Of a stretch of 64,000 bases of DNA, positions 1 to 15,404 are shown piece by piece (within the stretch, counting starts at the first letter, position 1; the number at the start of each line of letters is the position of its first letter). Below the pieces are notes generated by a model that saw nothing but the letters and a program-made list of their open reading frames with translations, searched no databases and was not told where the DNA came from. The stretch comes from Aeromicrobium sp. Root344 (GTDB lineage: Bacteria; Actinomycetota; Actinomycetes; Propionibacteriales; Nocardioidaceae). Both the position numbers and the translations under genes were made by a program. The stretch lies in NCBI RefSeq assembly GCF_001425755.1, contig NZ_LMDH01000001.1:585308-649307 (forward strand), written 5' to 3'.

Positions 1-827
1 TCCGCGAGGACACCGGCAGCCCATGAGCCGAGGACCGAGCCGACGCCGAACGCCAGGGCGAACCACGGGATCCACGACTCGGACTGGTCGGCGACCTTGG
101 TGACCAGTGGTGCGATGTAGCTGTACATCGCGAACAGTCCGCCGAAGCCGACCATGCCGGCCGAGACCGCGTAGAGCACCTGCGGACGCTTGAGCGCGGC
201 CAGCTCGCCGCGCAGCGAGGCGTCGGTGTTGGCCGGCGAGTGCGGCACGAAGGCGTAGATCATGAGCGCCGTGGCGATCGTGATGCCGAGGACGACCCAA
301 TAGGCGCTGCGCCAGCCGAGGTGCTGGCCGAGAGCCGTGCTCGCCGGCACCCCGACGACGGTGGCGACCGACAGGCCGAGCATGACCGAGCTGACGGCCC
401 GGCCCTTGTACTCCGGGCGTACGAGCGAGGCGGCGATGAGGGAGGCGACCCCGAAGTAGGCGCCGTGCGGCAGGCCGGCCACGAAGCGGGCGAGCATCAC
501 GGGCAGATAGCCGCTGGCCATCGCGGTGATCGCATTGCCGACGCCGAGCGCCAGGATCAGGCCGATCGCCAGCTCCCGCTTGGGCAACCGGGCGCCGAGC
601 GACACGATGATCGGGGCACCGACGACGACCCCGAAGGCGTACGCCGTGATGATGTGACCCGTCGTCGCGTTGGACCGGTGGATGCCGTCCGCGATCTCCT
701 CGAGCAGGCCCATCGTCATGAACTCGGTCGTGCCGATCGCGAATCCGCCGAGGGCAAGCGCCAGCAGCGCCAGGGACACGTGCTTGGTGCGCGTCCTGGT
801 CGCGGGCGTCGTCTCGAGGGTGCTCAC
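1..827 (-). CDS. MFS transporter, DHA1/AraJ type (C-terminus beyond window)
   Basis: About 276 residues of an integral membrane exporter are visible, and the C-terminal part lies past base 1. After a short Arg/Thr-rich cytoplasmic tail comes a TM1 with GGFAIGTTEFMTMGLL, typical of the AraJ/YdhP branch of drug:H+ antiporters. Further hydrophobic segments follow, including RFVAGLPHGAYFGV, the family's loop around TM4. The GTG start is chosen because it begins the only in-frame run before TM1. It is divergent from the winged-helix gene at 928. The substrate cannot be told from sequence. Confidence 0.85.
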   Translation of the reverse strand, partial: MSTLETTPATRTRTKHVSLALLALALGGFAIGTTEFMTMGLLEEIADGIHRSNATTGHIITAYAFGVVVGAPIIVSLGARLPKRELAIGLILALGVGNAITAMASGYLPVMLARFVAGLPHGAYFGVASLIAASLVRPEYKGRAVSSVMLGLSVATVVGVPASTALGQHLGWRSAYWVVLGITIATALMIYAFVPHSPANTDASLRGELAALKRPQVLYAVSAGMVGFGGLFAMYSYIAPLVTKVADQSESWIPWFALAFGVGSVLGSWAAGVLA

Positions 828-927
828 CACAGGTACAAGTCTCCCAGCGGGTCCGGTTGTTCCACGAATCGAGACAGTGTGCGTCCCCTCACGCGCTTCT
901 GTGGGCGGCGACTGCCACGCTGTCGGT

Positions 928-2103
928 ATGCGGGTGATCTCCGACGCCGAGCGGCGCGCACGTCTGGGCCGGCGCCACGCGCTCGCCGCCGAGCATCGCG
1001 CACAGACCGTGGTCGACGCGGCCCGCGCTGTCGTGGCCCTGCACGGCACCGACCCCGCCACGACGGTCCTGTCCGCCCTGGCTCGCACCCGCAAGGCGGC
1101 ACCGGCCGATGTCGAGCGAGCGCTCTACGACGACCGCAGCCTCGTGCGGGTGCTGTCGATGCGGCGCACGGTGTTCGCGGTCCCCCGCGAGGTCGCCCCT
1201 GTGTGCCTCGCCGGCGCCTCCGACATCGTCGCGACTGAGCAGCGCAGGCTGCTGGTCAAGGCGCTCGCCGAGGCCGGGATCGCCGGCGACCTCGACGACT
1301 GGGTCAACCGTGCCGAGCAGTCGGCGCTGGCGGCGATCGACGCGGCCGGCGAGGTCACCAGCACCGAGCTCTCGCAGGCGGATCCGCTCCTGGCCACCCG
1401 GGTCCAGCTCGGCAGCGGCAAGTTCGTGGCCACCCCCACCGTCGCCAGCCGACTCCTGACGCTGTTGTCGGCCGAGGGCAGCGTCGTCCGCACGCGACCG
1501 CGGGGCACCTGGACGTCGACGCAGTTCCGGTGGGCCACCATGGCGTCGTGGTGCGACCTCGGCGAACGACCCGATGCCGCCACCGCCGCGACGGAGCTGG
1601 CCCGGCTGTGGTTCGAGGCGTACGGTCCGGCGACGCTCGACGACCTGCAGTGGTGGACCGGCTGGACCAAGACCCGCACGCGCGCGGCCGTGGCGCCGCT
1701 CGAGACCGTCGAGGTCGCGCTCGACGGTCGGCCCGGCCTTGTCCTGGCCGGCGACGTCGAGCCGGTCGAGGCGCCCGATCCGTGGGTCGCCCTGCTGCCC
1801 GCCCTCGATCCCTCGGCGATGGGCTGGAAGCACCGCGACTTCGTGCTGGGCCCGCATCGCGAGCGCCTCTTCGACGTCAACGGCAACGCCGGTCCGACCG
1901 TGTGGGTCGACGGACGCATCGTCGGGGGCTGGGCCCAGCGTGACGACGGCGACGTGGTGTTCACGCTGTTGCAGGACATCGGCACGGAGTCGACCGCCGC
2001 GGTGCAGCAGGCAGCAGCCGACCTGACGACGACCCTGGGCGACGTACGCCTCAAGGCGCGTGCCCGTGGCTGGACGCTCGTCGAGAAGGACCTCAGGGCT
2101 TGA
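928..2103 (+). CDS. Winged helix DNA-binding domain protein (AlkZ/YcaQ-like)
   Basis: A 391-residue protein of the HTH_42 (DUF1006) family, related to the AlkZ/YcaQ interstrand-crosslink glycosylases. The N-terminal half has the winged-helix repeats with the characteristic SMRRTVFAVP segment, and the C-terminal part has WVALLPALDPSAMGWKHRDF and WVDGRIVGGWAQR, both hallmark blocks of this family. The ATG at 928 is preferred over an upstream in-frame ATG at 670, which would run through the divergent MFS gene. The 3' end overlaps the convergent TetR gene by 11 bp. Glycosylase activity is inferred only from the family. Confidence 0.8.
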   Translation: MRVISDAERRARLGRRHALAAEHRAQTVVDAARAVVALHGTDPATTVLSALARTRKAAPADVERALYDDRSLVRVLSMRRTVFAVPREVAPVCLAGASDIVATEQRRLLVKALAEAGIAGDLDDWVNRAEQSALAAIDAAGEVTSTELSQADPLLATRVQLGSGKFVATPTVASRLLTLLSAEGSVVRTRPRGTWTSTQFRWATMASWCDLGERPDAATAATELARLWFEAYGPATLDDLQWWTGWTKTRTRAAVAPLETVEVALDGRPGLVLAGDVEPVEAPDPWVALLPALDPSAMGWKHRDFVLGPHRERLFDVNGNAGPTVWVDGRIVGGWAQRDDGDVVFTLLQDIGTESTAAVQQAAADLTTTLGDVRLKARARGWTLVEKDLRA

Positions 2104-2650
2104 TGGCGTCGCGGATCAGAGCCCTGAGCTCCGCTGCGACCGCCTCGAGCGGCTCCGGGCTGCGCTGGCTCCGCGCCATCACCACCGCACCCTCGAGGCT
2201 GCCGACGATGAGCCACGCGAGGCGCTCGGCGCGCTCGGGTGTCACCCCGTCACGGGTCAGCACCGTGACCAGCATTCCCTGCCACCGCAGGAACACCGCC
2301 GCGGCCGCGCTGGCGGTCGTGACGTCCTCGGTCGCGACGGCGAGGATCGGACAGCTCGCCTCGTAGTCGCTCTTCGCCAGGAACTCCCGCCAGTTGGCGA
2401 TGAAGGCGTCGAGCACGGCGAGTGCGCCATCGTCCGCGGCCCGACCCAGGACCTTCTCGACCCGGCCGGAGACCCATCCGACGGCCTCGTCGACCAGCTG
2501 CTCCTTGCCGCCGGGGAAGTAGTGATAGGTCGAGCCGAGCGGCGCTCCGGTGAACTTCGCGAGCTCGCGGACGCTCGTCGCTCCGACGCCGCGCTCGCCG
2601 ATCAGCTGTGCCGCGCCGGCGACCATCTTCGTACGGGGATCGAGGGGCAT
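2093..2650 (-). CDS. TetR/AcrR family repressor (LmrA/YxaF-like)
   Basis: A 185-residue one-component repressor. The helix-turn-helix lies in residues about 10-55 (GVGATSVRELAKFTGAPLGS followed by TYHYFPGGKEQL), and the ligand-binding half contains CPILAVATEDV, typical of the TetR_C_33 / LmrA group. It is divergent from the alpha/beta hydrolase at 2703, with two palindromes between and over the two starts, so it probably represses both genes. The ATG at 2650 follows a -10-like TATGCT by 6 nt, suggesting a leaderless mRNA. The inducer is unknown. Confidence 0.85.
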   Translation of the reverse strand: MPLDPRTKMVAGAAQLIGERGVGATSVRELAKFTGAPLGSTYHYFPGGKEQLVDEAVGWVSGRVEKVLGRAADDGALAVLDAFIANWREFLAKSDYEASCPILAVATEDVTTASAAAAVFLRWQGMLVTVLTRDGVTPERAERLAWLIVGSLEGAVVMARSQRSPEPLEAVAAELRALIRDAIKP

Positions 2651-2669
2651 GGCCACAGCATACCCTTGA

Positions 2670-2687
2670 CTATGACAGTCGTCATAG
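2670..2687. promoter_or_regulatory. Operator O1, perfect 18-bp palindrome
   Basis: CTATGAC-AGTC-GTCATAG has perfect 7-bp arms. It overlaps the space between the -35-like TTGACT (2666-2671) and -10-like TAGCGT (2690-2695) of the hydrolase promoter. It is most simply the binding site of the adjacent TetR repressor (inference from position and symmetry). Confidence 0.7.
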
Positions 2688-2702
2688 CCTAGCGTCGGCG
2701 CT

Positions 2703-5830
<3,128 letters not shown>

Positions 5831-5931
5831 TCAAGATATCTCACCGACACAGACGCTCTCAGCGTCCCCCAGTCACGGCTGCCGGCGCCCTACCCTGTGA
5901 GGCAGGTCACACATACCTCAGGAGGCCCACG

Positions 5932-6639
5932 ATGGCAGCACCCACCACTTCCCACAAGCTGGGCGCCGAGGCGCTCGGCACGTTCTGGCTCGTCCTCGGC
6001 GGCGTCGGCACCGCGGTCCTGGCCGGCAACGAAGGCGGCGTCGGCACCCTCGGCATCGCCTTGGCGTTCGGCCTGACGGTCCTCACCGGCGCGTACGCGT
6101 TCGGGCCCATCTCCGGCGGGCACTTCAATCCCGCCGTGACGGTCGGCCTCGCGATGGCCAAGCGGTTCGACTGGAAGGACGCGCCCGGCTACTTCGCGGC
6201 CCAGCTCGCCGGGGCGACGATCGCCGGTGGCGTGCTGTTCGTCATCGCGCACGGTGCCGACGGCTTCGACGCCACGGCAAGCGGCTTCGGGGCCAACGGC
6301 TACGGCGACCACTCCCCCGGCGGCTACAGCCTCCTGGCGGTCATCATCACCGAGATCGTGCTGACGGCGTTCTTCCTGTACGTGATCTTCGGAGCGACGG
6401 CCAAGCGTGCAGCGGTCGGGTTCTCCGGATTGGCGATCGGGCTCGCGCTGACCTTGATCCACCTGATCTCGATCCCCGTTGACGGCACGTCGGTCAACCC
6501 GGCCCGCTCCTTGGGCGTCGCCTGGTTCGCCGGTGGCGACCACCTCGCGCAGGTCTGGGTGTTCATCCTCGCGCCGGTCATCGGTGCCGCGATCGCCGGC
6601 GTCACGCACGCGATGATCGTCGGGGACGACACCGACTGA
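5932..6639 (+). CDS. aqpZ: Aquaporin Z water channel
   Basis: A 235-residue MIP-family channel with six membrane segments and both half-helix motifs: FNPAV (in GGHFNPAVTVG) and VNPARS (in GTSVNPARSLG). The residues around the second NPA match orthodox water-selective AqpZ rather than glycerol facilitators. The ATG at 5932 is chosen because AGGAGG lies 7 nt upstream and the protein starts just before TM1. Divergent from icd, and followed at 66 bp by a small membrane protein gene. Confidence 0.95.
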   Translation: MAAPTTSHKLGAEALGTFWLVLGGVGTAVLAGNEGGVGTLGIALAFGLTVLTGAYAFGPISGGHFNPAVTVGLAMAKRFDWKDAPGYFAAQLAGATIAGGVLFVIAHGADGFDATASGFGANGYGDHSPGGYSLLAVIITEIVLTAFFLYVIFGATAKRAAVGFSGLAIGLALTLIHLISIPVDGTSVNPARSLGVAWFAGGDHLAQVWVFILAPVIGAAIAGVTHAMIVGDDTD

Positions 6640-6704
6640 CACTTCCATTGCGAATGGTTGTCTGAGACGATCCACGTCCGACCTCGAACCCACCGGGAGA
6701 CACC

Positions 6705-6896
6705 ATGACCCTCACCATCGTCATCATCGGGGTCGCCGTCGTCGCCGGACTCTGCATCGCCCTCCAACGCCGCTCATCCGGCACAGGCGAGACCGAGCGC
6801 GATGTCCCGCCCATCAGGCCCACGGCGGACGGCACCCACCAGGGCCGTTCCCCCGGCGCCGATGGCGGTGGCATGTCCTACTACAACGGCGGCTGA
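6705..6896 (+). CDS. Small single-pass membrane protein, unknown
   Basis: A 63-residue protein: residues 3-20 form one hydrophobic helix (TLTIVIIGVAVVAGLCIAL), followed by a polar tail rich in Gly, Pro and charged residues ending MSYYNGG. GGGAG lies 7 nt upstream of the ATG. It lies downstream of aqpZ on the same strand and ends just before a strong terminator. I do not recognise the family. Confidence 0.6.
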   Translation: MTLTIVIIGVAVVAGLCIALQRRSSGTGETERDVPPIRPTADGTHQGRSPGADGGGMSYYNGG

Positions 6897-6906
6897 GGGT
6901 CGCTGC

Positions 6907-6948
6907 ACGACGAAGGGCCCGGGACGCGCGTCCCGGGCCCTTCGTCGT
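6907..6948. terminator. Bidirectional hairpin terminator
   Basis: A 19-bp perfect stem (arms 6907-6925 and 6930-6948) with a 4-nt GCGC loop sits between the convergent small membrane gene and katG. It has no long T tract, which is common for high-GC actinobacterial terminators. Confidence 0.85.
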
Positions 6949-6953
6949 ACGAC

Positions 6954-9619
<2,666 letters not shown>

Positions 9620-9630
9620 GCGGCCATGCA

Positions 9631-9660
9631 ATCACCTTTTCTGGAATCATTCAAGAATAT
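9631..9660 (-). promoter_or_regulatory. furA promoter/operator, AT-rich FurA box
   Basis: On the minus strand the sequence reads TTGAATGATTCCAGAAAAGG, very close to the FurA-binding promoter element described upstream of mycobacterial furA (recalled, not searched). It contains the palindrome GAATCATTC (9644-9652) and a -35-like TTGAAT. It is the most A+T-rich stretch nearby. Confidence 0.75.
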
Positions 9661-9756
9661 GCCCGTGAACGTCTCGTGAACGCAGGGTCGGGTGGGCCGC
9701 CCACGGTGCGGGTGCGCTAGTTTCGAAAGGAACCCCAGCCTCAAGGAGCACTTCTC

Positions 9757-10746
9757 GTGAGCACAACCCCCGTCAAGGTCGCCGTCACCGGCGCCGCCGG
9801 CCAGATCGGCTACAGCCTCCTCTTCCGTCTCGCCAGCGGATCACTGCTCGGCCCCGACACCCCGATCCAGCTGCAGCTGCTCGAGATCACGCCCGCGCTC
9901 AAGGCGCTCGAAGGCGTCGTCATGGAGCTCGACGACTGCGCGTTCCCGACCCTCGCCGGCGTCGAGATCGGCGACGACGCCGAGAAGATCTTCGACGGCG
10001 TCAACCTCGCCCTGCTCGTCGGTGCGCGCCCCCGCGGTCCCGGCATGGAGCGCGGCGACCTGCTCGAGGCCAACGGCGCGATCTTCACGGCGCAGGGCAA
10101 GGCCCTCAACTCCGTCGCCGCCGACGACGTACGCATCGGGGTCACCGGCAACCCGGCCAACACCAACGCCCTGATCGCGATGTCCAACGCGCCCGACATC
10201 CCCAAGGAGCGCTTCAGCGCCCTGACCCGCCTCGACCACAACCGGGCGATCTCGCAGCTCGCGGCCAAGACCGGCGCGTCGGTCACCGACATCAAGAAGA
10301 TGACGATCTGGGGCAACCACTCCGCGACCCAGTACCCCGACATCTTCCACGCCGAGATCGCCGGCAAGAACGCCGCCGAGACCGTGGGCGACCAGGCCTG
10401 GATCGAGAACGACTTCATCCCGACCGTCGCCAAGCGCGGCGCGGCGATCATCGAGGCGCGCGGCTCCTCGTCCGCCGCCTCCGCCGCCTCGGCCACGATC
10501 GATGCTGCCCGCGACTGGCTGCACGGCACGCCCGAGGGTGACTGGGCGTCGATGGCCGTCGTCTCCGACGGTTCGTACGACGTACCCGAAGGCCTGATCT
10601 ACTCGTTCCCCGTCACGACCCAGGACGGCAACTGGGAGATCGTCCAGGGCCTCGAGATCGACGAGTTCTCGCGCGGCCGCATGGACGCCACCGCCGCCGA
10701 GCTCATCGAGGAGCGCGACGCGGTCAAGGAGCTCGGCCTCATCTGA
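9757..10746 (+). CDS. mdh: Malate dehydrogenase
   Basis: A 329-residue NAD-dependent enzyme interconverting malate and oxaloacetate. The Rossmann motif [15 protein letters not shown] is at residues about 10-24. Substrate Arg appears in [15 protein letters not shown], and the catalytic Asp and His in LTRLDHNRA and [13 protein letters not shown]. The GTG start at 9757 has AAGGAG 9 nt upstream. Divergent from furA and followed by a palindromic terminator. Confidence 0.97.
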   Translation: MSTTPVKVAVTGAAGQIGYSLLFRLASGSLLGPDTPIQLQLLEITPALKALEGVVMELDDCAFPTLAGVEIGDDAEKIFDGVNLALLVGARPRGPGMERGDLLEANGAIFTAQGKALNSVAADDVRIGVTGNPANTNALIAMSNAPDIPKERFSALTRLDHNRAISQLAAKTGASVTDIKKMTIWGNHSATQYPDIFHAEIAGKNAAETVGDQAWIENDFIPTVAKRGAAIIEARGSSSAASAASATIDAARDWLHGTPEGDWASMAVVSDGSYDVPEGLIYSFPVTTQDGNWEIVQGLEIDEFSRGRMDATAAELIEERDAVKELGLI

Positions 10747-10763
10747 GCCGACGCCCCGAGATT

Positions 10764-10812
10764 TGGATCGAGGTGCACCACCCCTGAGTCAGGGATGGTG
10801 CACCTCGATCCA
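10764..10812. terminator. 49-nt near-perfect palindrome, bidirectional terminator
   Basis: Arms 10764-10780 and 10796-10812 form a 17-bp perfect stem. After one C/A mismatch the inner CCCTGA-G-TCAGGG extends it by six more pairs. It lies between the convergent mdh and DUF3017 genes, flanked by ATTT and TTTC. Confidence 0.8.
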
Positions 10813-10824
10813 TTTCTGGGTGCG

Positions 10825-11100
10825 TCAGGTGGGCTGGCCGGGGATGACGACGGCGAGCACGACGAGCGCGACCCCGAGGGTCGACATCCAGAACACGTCG
10901 AACGCCTTGCCGCGCACGCGCAGCATGCCCGTGTGGTCGATCGGGACGACGACCCGAGCCAGTGCGCCCACGACGAACGCCGCACCGATCACGATGACGC
11001 CGGTGCGCCACGGCCCGGCGACGACGATCACCAGTCCGGCGAGCACCGCCAGCAGGTGCAGCAGGTAGAGCTGCGAGCCGCGGCTCCGCGGGCCGATCAC
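10825..11100 (-). CDS. DUF3017 membrane protein
   Basis: A 91-residue actinobacterial membrane protein with about three hydrophobic helices ([35 protein letters not shown] and [17 protein letters not shown]). The GTG start overlaps the folD stop by 4 nt (GTGA), giving coupled translation. Small DUF3017 proteins sit next to folD in many actinobacteria. Molecular role unknown. Confidence 0.8.
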   Translation of the reverse strand: MIGPRSRGSQLYLLHLLAVLAGLVIVVAGPWRTGVIVIGAAFVVGALARVVVPIDHTGMLRVRGKAFDVFWMSTLGVALVVLAVVIPGQPT

Positions 11101-11948
11101 GGGTGGAGTCGCTCCGCGGTCTCCACGACGTTGGCCAGCAGCATCGCGCGGGTCATGGGCCCCACACCGCCGGGGTTGGGCGAGATCCAGCCCGCCACCT
11201 CGTACGCCTTGGGGTCGACGTCGCCGACGATGCCGTTGTCGTCGCGGCTCACCCCGACGTCGAGCAGCGCCGCGCCGGGCTTGACCATGTCGGCAGAGAT
11301 GATGCCGGGGACACCTGCCGCGGCGATGACGATGTCGGCGCGCTGCACCTCGGCGGCGAGGTCGCGCGTGCCGGTGTGGCACAGCGTGACGGTGGCGTTC
11401 TCGCTGCGGCGGGTCAGCAGCAGCCCCATCGGGCGGCCGACCGTGATGCCGCGGCCGACGACGACGACGTGCTGGCCGGCGATCGGCACGTCGTGGCGGC
11501 GCAGGAGCTCGATGATGCCCCGCGGCGTGCACGGCAGCGGCGCTTCCTTGCCCAGTACGAGCCAGCCGAGGTTGGTCGGGTGGAGGCCGTCGGCGTCCTT
11601 GGCCGGGTCGATGCGGCCGATCACGGCGTTCTCGTCGAGGCCCTTGGGCAGCGGCAGCTGGACGATGTAGCCCGTGCACGCAGGATCTGCGTTGAGCTCG
11701 TCGACGGCAGCCTCGACCTCAGCCTGCGTCGCGGTGTCGGGCAGGTCGATGCGCAGCGACTCGATGCCGACCTGGGCGCAGTCGCGGTGCTTGCCCGCGA
11801 CGTACCACTGGCTACCGGGATCGTTGCCGACGAGGATCGTCCCGAGACCCGCGGTGATGCCGCGCTCACGGAGCGCGTCCACGCGCACGCGGAGCTCGTC
11901 CTTGATCGCGGCCGCAACCGCCTTGCCGTCGAGAATCTGCGCCGTCAC
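11097..11948 (-). CDS. folD: Methylenetetrahydrofolate dehydrogenase/cyclohydrolase
   Basis: A 283-residue bifunctional enzyme making 10-formyl-THF for purine synthesis. The catalytic Tyr/Lys block is [12 protein letters not shown], and the NADP site is [18 protein letters not shown] followed by the PGGVGPMT signature. GTG start at 11948 has -10-like AAGACT 6 nt upstream, so translation may be leaderless. Divergent from the TetR gene at 12012. Its product feeds PurN and PurH encoded 1.5-3.5 kb away. Confidence 0.96.
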   Translation of the reverse strand: MTAQILDGKAVAAAIKDELRVRVDALRERGITAGLGTILVGNDPGSQWYVAGKHRDCAQVGIESLRIDLPDTATQAEVEAAVDELNADPACTGYIVQLPLPKGLDENAVIGRIDPAKDADGLHPTNLGWLVLGKEAPLPCTPRGIIELLRRHDVPIAGQHVVVVGRGITVGRPMGLLLTRRSENATVTLCHTGTRDLAAEVQRADIVIAAAGVPGIISADMVKPGAALLDVGVSRDDNGIVGDVDPKAYEVAGWISPNPGGVGPMTRAMLLANVVETAERLHP

Positions 11949-12011
11949 GGCACGAGTCTTTCACGACGGCACCGGGTCAGGGTGGACCGGGCGCCCCCTT
12001 AGACTCCCTGC

Positions 12012-12659
12012 ATGACGAGCCGCGCACAGCTGTCGCAGGAGCGCAGCCGGCTGCGCCGCGACGAGCTGCTGGCCGCCGCGATCGAGCTGTTCGCCGAGGG
12101 TGGCTCCCGCGCGATCACGCACCGAGCCGTCGCCGCCCGCGCAGGTCTGCCGTCGGCCACCACGACGTACTACTTCGAGTCGATCGGCGATCTCATCCGC
12201 GAGGCGCTCGGCGCCCACATCGACCAGTGGTCGCGTGACCTCGAGGCGTTGGCTGCGGTCGACATCGGCGTCGATGTCAGCCTCGACGACGCCTCGCAAC
12301 TCATCTCCCGGGTGTTCGCCGTGCGGGGTCCCGAGGTCGCCGCCCTCGAGCTGGCGATCTTCCTCGCCGCCGCGCGGGTGCCTGAGCTCCGCGACAACGC
12401 CGCTCGGTCGATGCAGGCGTTCGAGGATCTCGCGACGAGCCTCCTGGGCCGCGTCGGCATCCACGAGCCCGGCGCGCTCGCCGCCTCGATCGTCGCGCTG
12501 ATCACCGGCACCGCCGTACGACGACAGTCCGGCCTCTACTCCGAGGACGAGGAAGCCCGCCTGCTCGTCTCGGCGATCCGCGGGCTCGTCGCCGCCCACG
12601 CGATCGGGCCGGAAGGCGTCGACCGTACGCTCGCCGACCTCCGCAAGGCCCAGCAGTGA
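12012..12659 (+). CDS. TetR family regulator
   Basis: A 215-residue repressor with the HTH in residues about 17-60 (SRAITHRAVAARAGLPSATT followed by TYYFES). The ligand domain is helical and unclassified. TAGACT (12000-12005) followed by exactly 6 nt before ATG indicates a leaderless transcript. The next gene overlaps by 4 nt, so the pair forms an operon. The target is unknown; folD is divergent with only 63 bp between. Confidence 0.85.
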   Translation: MTSRAQLSQERSRLRRDELLAAAIELFAEGGSRAITHRAVAARAGLPSATTTYYFESIGDLIREALGAHIDQWSRDLEALAAVDIGVDVSLDDASQLISRVFAVRGPEVAALELAIFLAAARVPELRDNAARSMQAFEDLATSLLGRVGIHEPGALAASIVALITGTAVRRQSGLYSEDEEARLLVSAIRGLVAAHAIGPEGVDRTLADLRKAQQ

Positions 12660-13195
12660 CGGTGCGCCTCGGGTCGCTCGAGCTCGAGCCGGCACAGGAA
12701 GAGCTGCTCGCACCTCCGGTGGCCGCCGCCCTCGCCGTGCTGCCCGCCCTCGCCGCCCGAGCGCACACCGCGGCGATCGACCCCGATCTGGCCGAGACAG
12801 CAGCCCTGACCGAGCGGTTCGACCTCGACGCCGACATGTCGGCCAACTGCGTCATCGTGCTGGGCAAGCGTGGCGGCGAGCTCCGCCCGGCGGCCTGCGT
12901 GATCCTGTCGAGCACCCGCGCCGACGTCAACGGGCTCGTACGCCGCACGCTCGACACGCGCAAGTGCTCGTTCGCCCCGCAGGACTGGGCGGTCGACGAG
13001 ACCGGCATGGAGTACGGCGGCATCACCCCCGTGGGCGTGCCCGAGGGATGGCCGATCCTCGTCGACCACGCCGTCATCGAGCAGCCCTGGGTCCTGCTGG
13101 GCAGCGGCCTGCGCCGGTCGAAGCTCGCGCTGCCCGGAGCATCACTCGCCGAGCTGCCCGGTGCCCAGGTCCTGGAGGGCCTCGGCCTGCGCTGA
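12656..13195 (+). CDS. YbaK/EbsC-family aminoacyl-tRNA deacylase-like protein
   Basis: A 179-residue protein of the YbaK/ProX trans-editing fold, which hydrolyses misacylated tRNA. Conserved pieces include NCVIVLGKRGGELRPAACVI, the DTRKCSFAP turn and YGGITPVGVPEGWPILVD, the family's GG(I/V)TP signature. GTG start overlaps the TetR stop (GTGA). tRNA specificity cannot be read from the sequence. Confidence 0.85.
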   Translation: MTVRLGSLELEPAQEELLAPPVAAALAVLPALAARAHTAAIDPDLAETAALTERFDLDADMSANCVIVLGKRGGELRPAACVILSSTRADVNGLVRRTLDTRKCSFAPQDWAVDETGMEYGGITPVGVPEGWPILVDHAVIEQPWVLLGSGLRRSKLALPGASLAELPGAQVLEGLGLR

Positions 13196-13206
13196 GCCCC
13201 CGACCG

Positions 13207-14760
13207 TCAGTGGAAGAAGTGGCGGGTGCCGGTGACGTACATCGTCACGCCGGCAGCCTGCGCCGCCTCGATCACGGCGTCGTCGCGGATCGATCCACCC
13301 GGCTGGACGATCGCCCGTACGCCGCCGGCGATCAGGATCTCGGGGCCGTCGGGGAACGGGAAGAACGCGTCCGACGCGGCGACCGAACCGGTGGCCCGCT
13401 CGGCACCGGCCCGCTCGACGGCCAGCTTGCAGGAGTCGACCCGGTTGACCTGGCCCATGCCGACGCCGACCGAGGCGCCGTCCTTGGCGAGCAGGATCGC
13501 GTTGGACTTCACCGCGCGCACCGCGGTCCAGGCGAAGGCCAGATCGGCGAGCGTACGTGCGTCAGCCGGTTCGCCCGCGACGAGCGTCCAGCTGGCCGGG
13601 TCGTCCCCGGGCGCGTCGACGTGGTCCACGCGCTGGATCAGCACACCGCCGCTGATGGCCCGGAACTCGATCGGTTCGGGGTGCTCGTCGGCGGGCACGC
13701 GAAGGATGCGGATGTTCTTCTTGGCCTGCAGGACCTCGAGGGCACCGTCCTCGTAGTCGGGCGCGACGATGACCTCGGTGAACACGTCGGCGACCTGCTT
13801 GGCCATGGCCTCGCTGACGGGCCGGTTGACCGCGATGACGCCGCCGTAGGCCGAGACCGGATCGCACGCGTGGGCTCGGGCGTGCGCCTCGGCGACATCG
13901 GCACCGACCGCGATGCCGCACGGGTTGGCGTGCTTGATGATCGCGACAGCCGGCAGCTCGAAGTCGTACGCCGCCCGGCGCGCGGCGTCGGTGTCGACGT
14001 AGTTGTTGTAGGACATCTCCTTGCCGTGCAGCTGCTCGGCGGCGGCCAGGCCACCACGCCAGTGCTGGAACAGCGCGGCCGGCTGGTGCGGGTTCTCGCC
14101 GTAGCGCAGCACCGCCGACTTGTCCCACGTCGCACCGGTGAACTCGGGCCAGCCGTCCTCTGACGGGGCGTACGCGCTGGCGAACCACGAAGCCACCGCG
14201 ACGTCGTACGCCGCGGTGTGCGCGAACGCCTGCGCCGCGAGCCGCTTGCGCTGGTCGAACGTGAAGCCGCCGGCAGCCAGGGCGGCACGCACCTCGTCGT
14301 ACGCCGAGGGGCTGACGACGACCGCGACGCTGGGGTGGTTCTTGGCGGCGGCACGGACCATCGACGGGCCGCCGATGTCGATCTGCTCGACGCACTCGTC
14401 GGGCGTCGCCCCCGACAGCACGGTGTCGCGGAACGGGTAGAGGTTGACGATCACCAGGTCGAACGGCTCGATCTCGAGCTCGGCGAGCTGTTGCACGTGG
14501 TCGTCGAGGCGCAGGTCGGCGAGGATGCCGGCGTGGACCCGCGGGTGCAGGGTCTTGACGCGTCCGTCGAGGCACTCGGGGAACCCGGTCAGCTCCTCCA
14601 CCGGGGTGACGGGCACGCCGGCCGACTCGATGGTCTTGGCGGTCGAGCCGGTCGACACGATCGAGACGCCGGCGGCGTGCAGGTCGCGGGCGAGGTCGTC
14701 GAGGCCGGTCTTGTCGTAGACCGAGACGAGGGCGCGCTTGAGGGGGCGTACGTCAGTCAT
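13207..14760 (-). CDS. purH: Bifunctional AICAR formyltransferase/IMP cyclohydrolase
   Basis: A 517-residue enzyme for the last two steps of IMP synthesis. The N-terminal MGS-like cyclohydrolase has [19 protein letters not shown] and IVNLYPF; the transformylase half has [12 protein letters not shown] and [12 protein letters not shown] with the catalytic Lys-His. The 517 aa length matches the family. The ATG overlaps the purN stop (ATGA), coupling the two. Confidence 0.97.
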   Translation of the reverse strand: MTDVRPLKRALVSVYDKTGLDDLARDLHAAGVSIVSTGSTAKTIESAGVPVTPVEELTGFPECLDGRVKTLHPRVHAGILADLRLDDHVQQLAELEIEPFDLVIVNLYPFRDTVLSGATPDECVEQIDIGGPSMVRAAAKNHPSVAVVVSPSAYDEVRAALAAGGFTFDQRKRLAAQAFAHTAAYDVAVASWFASAYAPSEDGWPEFTGATWDKSAVLRYGENPHQPAALFQHWRGGLAAAEQLHGKEMSYNNYVDTDAARRAAYDFELPAVAIIKHANPCGIAVGADVAEAHARAHACDPVSAYGGVIAVNRPVSEAMAKQVADVFTEVIVAPDYEDGALEVLQAKKNIRILRVPADEHPEPIEFRAISGGVLIQRVDHVDAPGDDPASWTLVAGEPADARTLADLAFAWTAVRAVKSNAILLAKDGASVGVGMGQVNRVDSCKLAVERAGAERATGSVAASDAFFPFPDGPEILIAGGVRAIVQPGGSIRDDAVIEAAQAAGVTMYVTGTRHFFH

Positions 14761-15404
14761 GAGCCATCTTTCGTGGAGTCGACTCCGAGCACGACGGCCC
14801 GGTCATCGAGGTGGAAGTCTTCGCGCGCGAGCCGGCCGACCCACTCGACCAGCATCGCGCGCTCGCTGGTCTTGATCCGTTCGTGCAGCGTGGCCTCGTC
14901 GTCGCCGTCGAGCACCGGTACGGCGACCTGGGCCACGATCGGCCCCGTGTCGACGCCTTCGTCGACGACGAACAGCGTCGCGCCGGTGACCTTGACGCCG
15001 TACGCCAAGGCGTCGCGCGGGCCGTGCATGCCCGGGAACGCCGGCGAGAGGGCCGGGTGGGTGTTGAGCGTGCGCCCGCCGAACCGGGCGAGGAACGCCG
15101 GGCCCGTCAGCTTCATGAACCCGGCGAGCACGACGAGATCCGGCTCGTACGCTGCGACAGTCTCGGCCAGCGCCTCGTCCCACGCGGTGCGGTCGGCGTA
15201 CGCCGAGGTCTTGAGCACGAAGGTGGGAATGCCGTGGCGTTCGGCACGGGCCAGGCCCTCGATGCCGTCGCGGTCGGCGCCGACGGCGACGATCTCGGCG
15301 CCGTAGTCAGGACTCGTCGACGAGTCGATCAGCGCCTGGAGATTGGTGCCGCTTCCAGAGACGAGGACGACCAGTCGGGCTGGCGTCCGGGGGCTGCGGG
15401 GCAC
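14757..15404 (-). CDS. purN: Phosphoribosylglycinamide formyltransferase
   Basis: A roughly 215-residue enzyme transferring formyl from 10-formyl-THF to GAR. The phosphate-binding [14 protein letters not shown] is near the start, the catalytic Asn-His is in [16 protein letters not shown], and the Asp is in [13 protein letters not shown]. Two GTG codons (15413 and 15404) are possible starts; 15404 is used because it lies closest to the first conserved strand. The 5' end lies inside the upstream DUF6350 gene, an overlap of about 100 bp. Confidence 0.93.
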   Translation of the reverse strand: MPRSPRTPARLVVLVSGSGTNLQALIDSSTSPDYGAEIVAVGADRDGIEGLARAERHGIPTFVLKTSAYADRTAWDEALAETVAAYEPDLVVLAGFMKLTGPAFLARFGGRTLNTHPALSPAFPGMHGPRDALAYGVKVTGATLFVVDEGVDTGPIVAQVAVPVLDGDDEATLHERIKTSERAMLVEWVGRLAREDFHLDDRAVVLGVDSTKDGS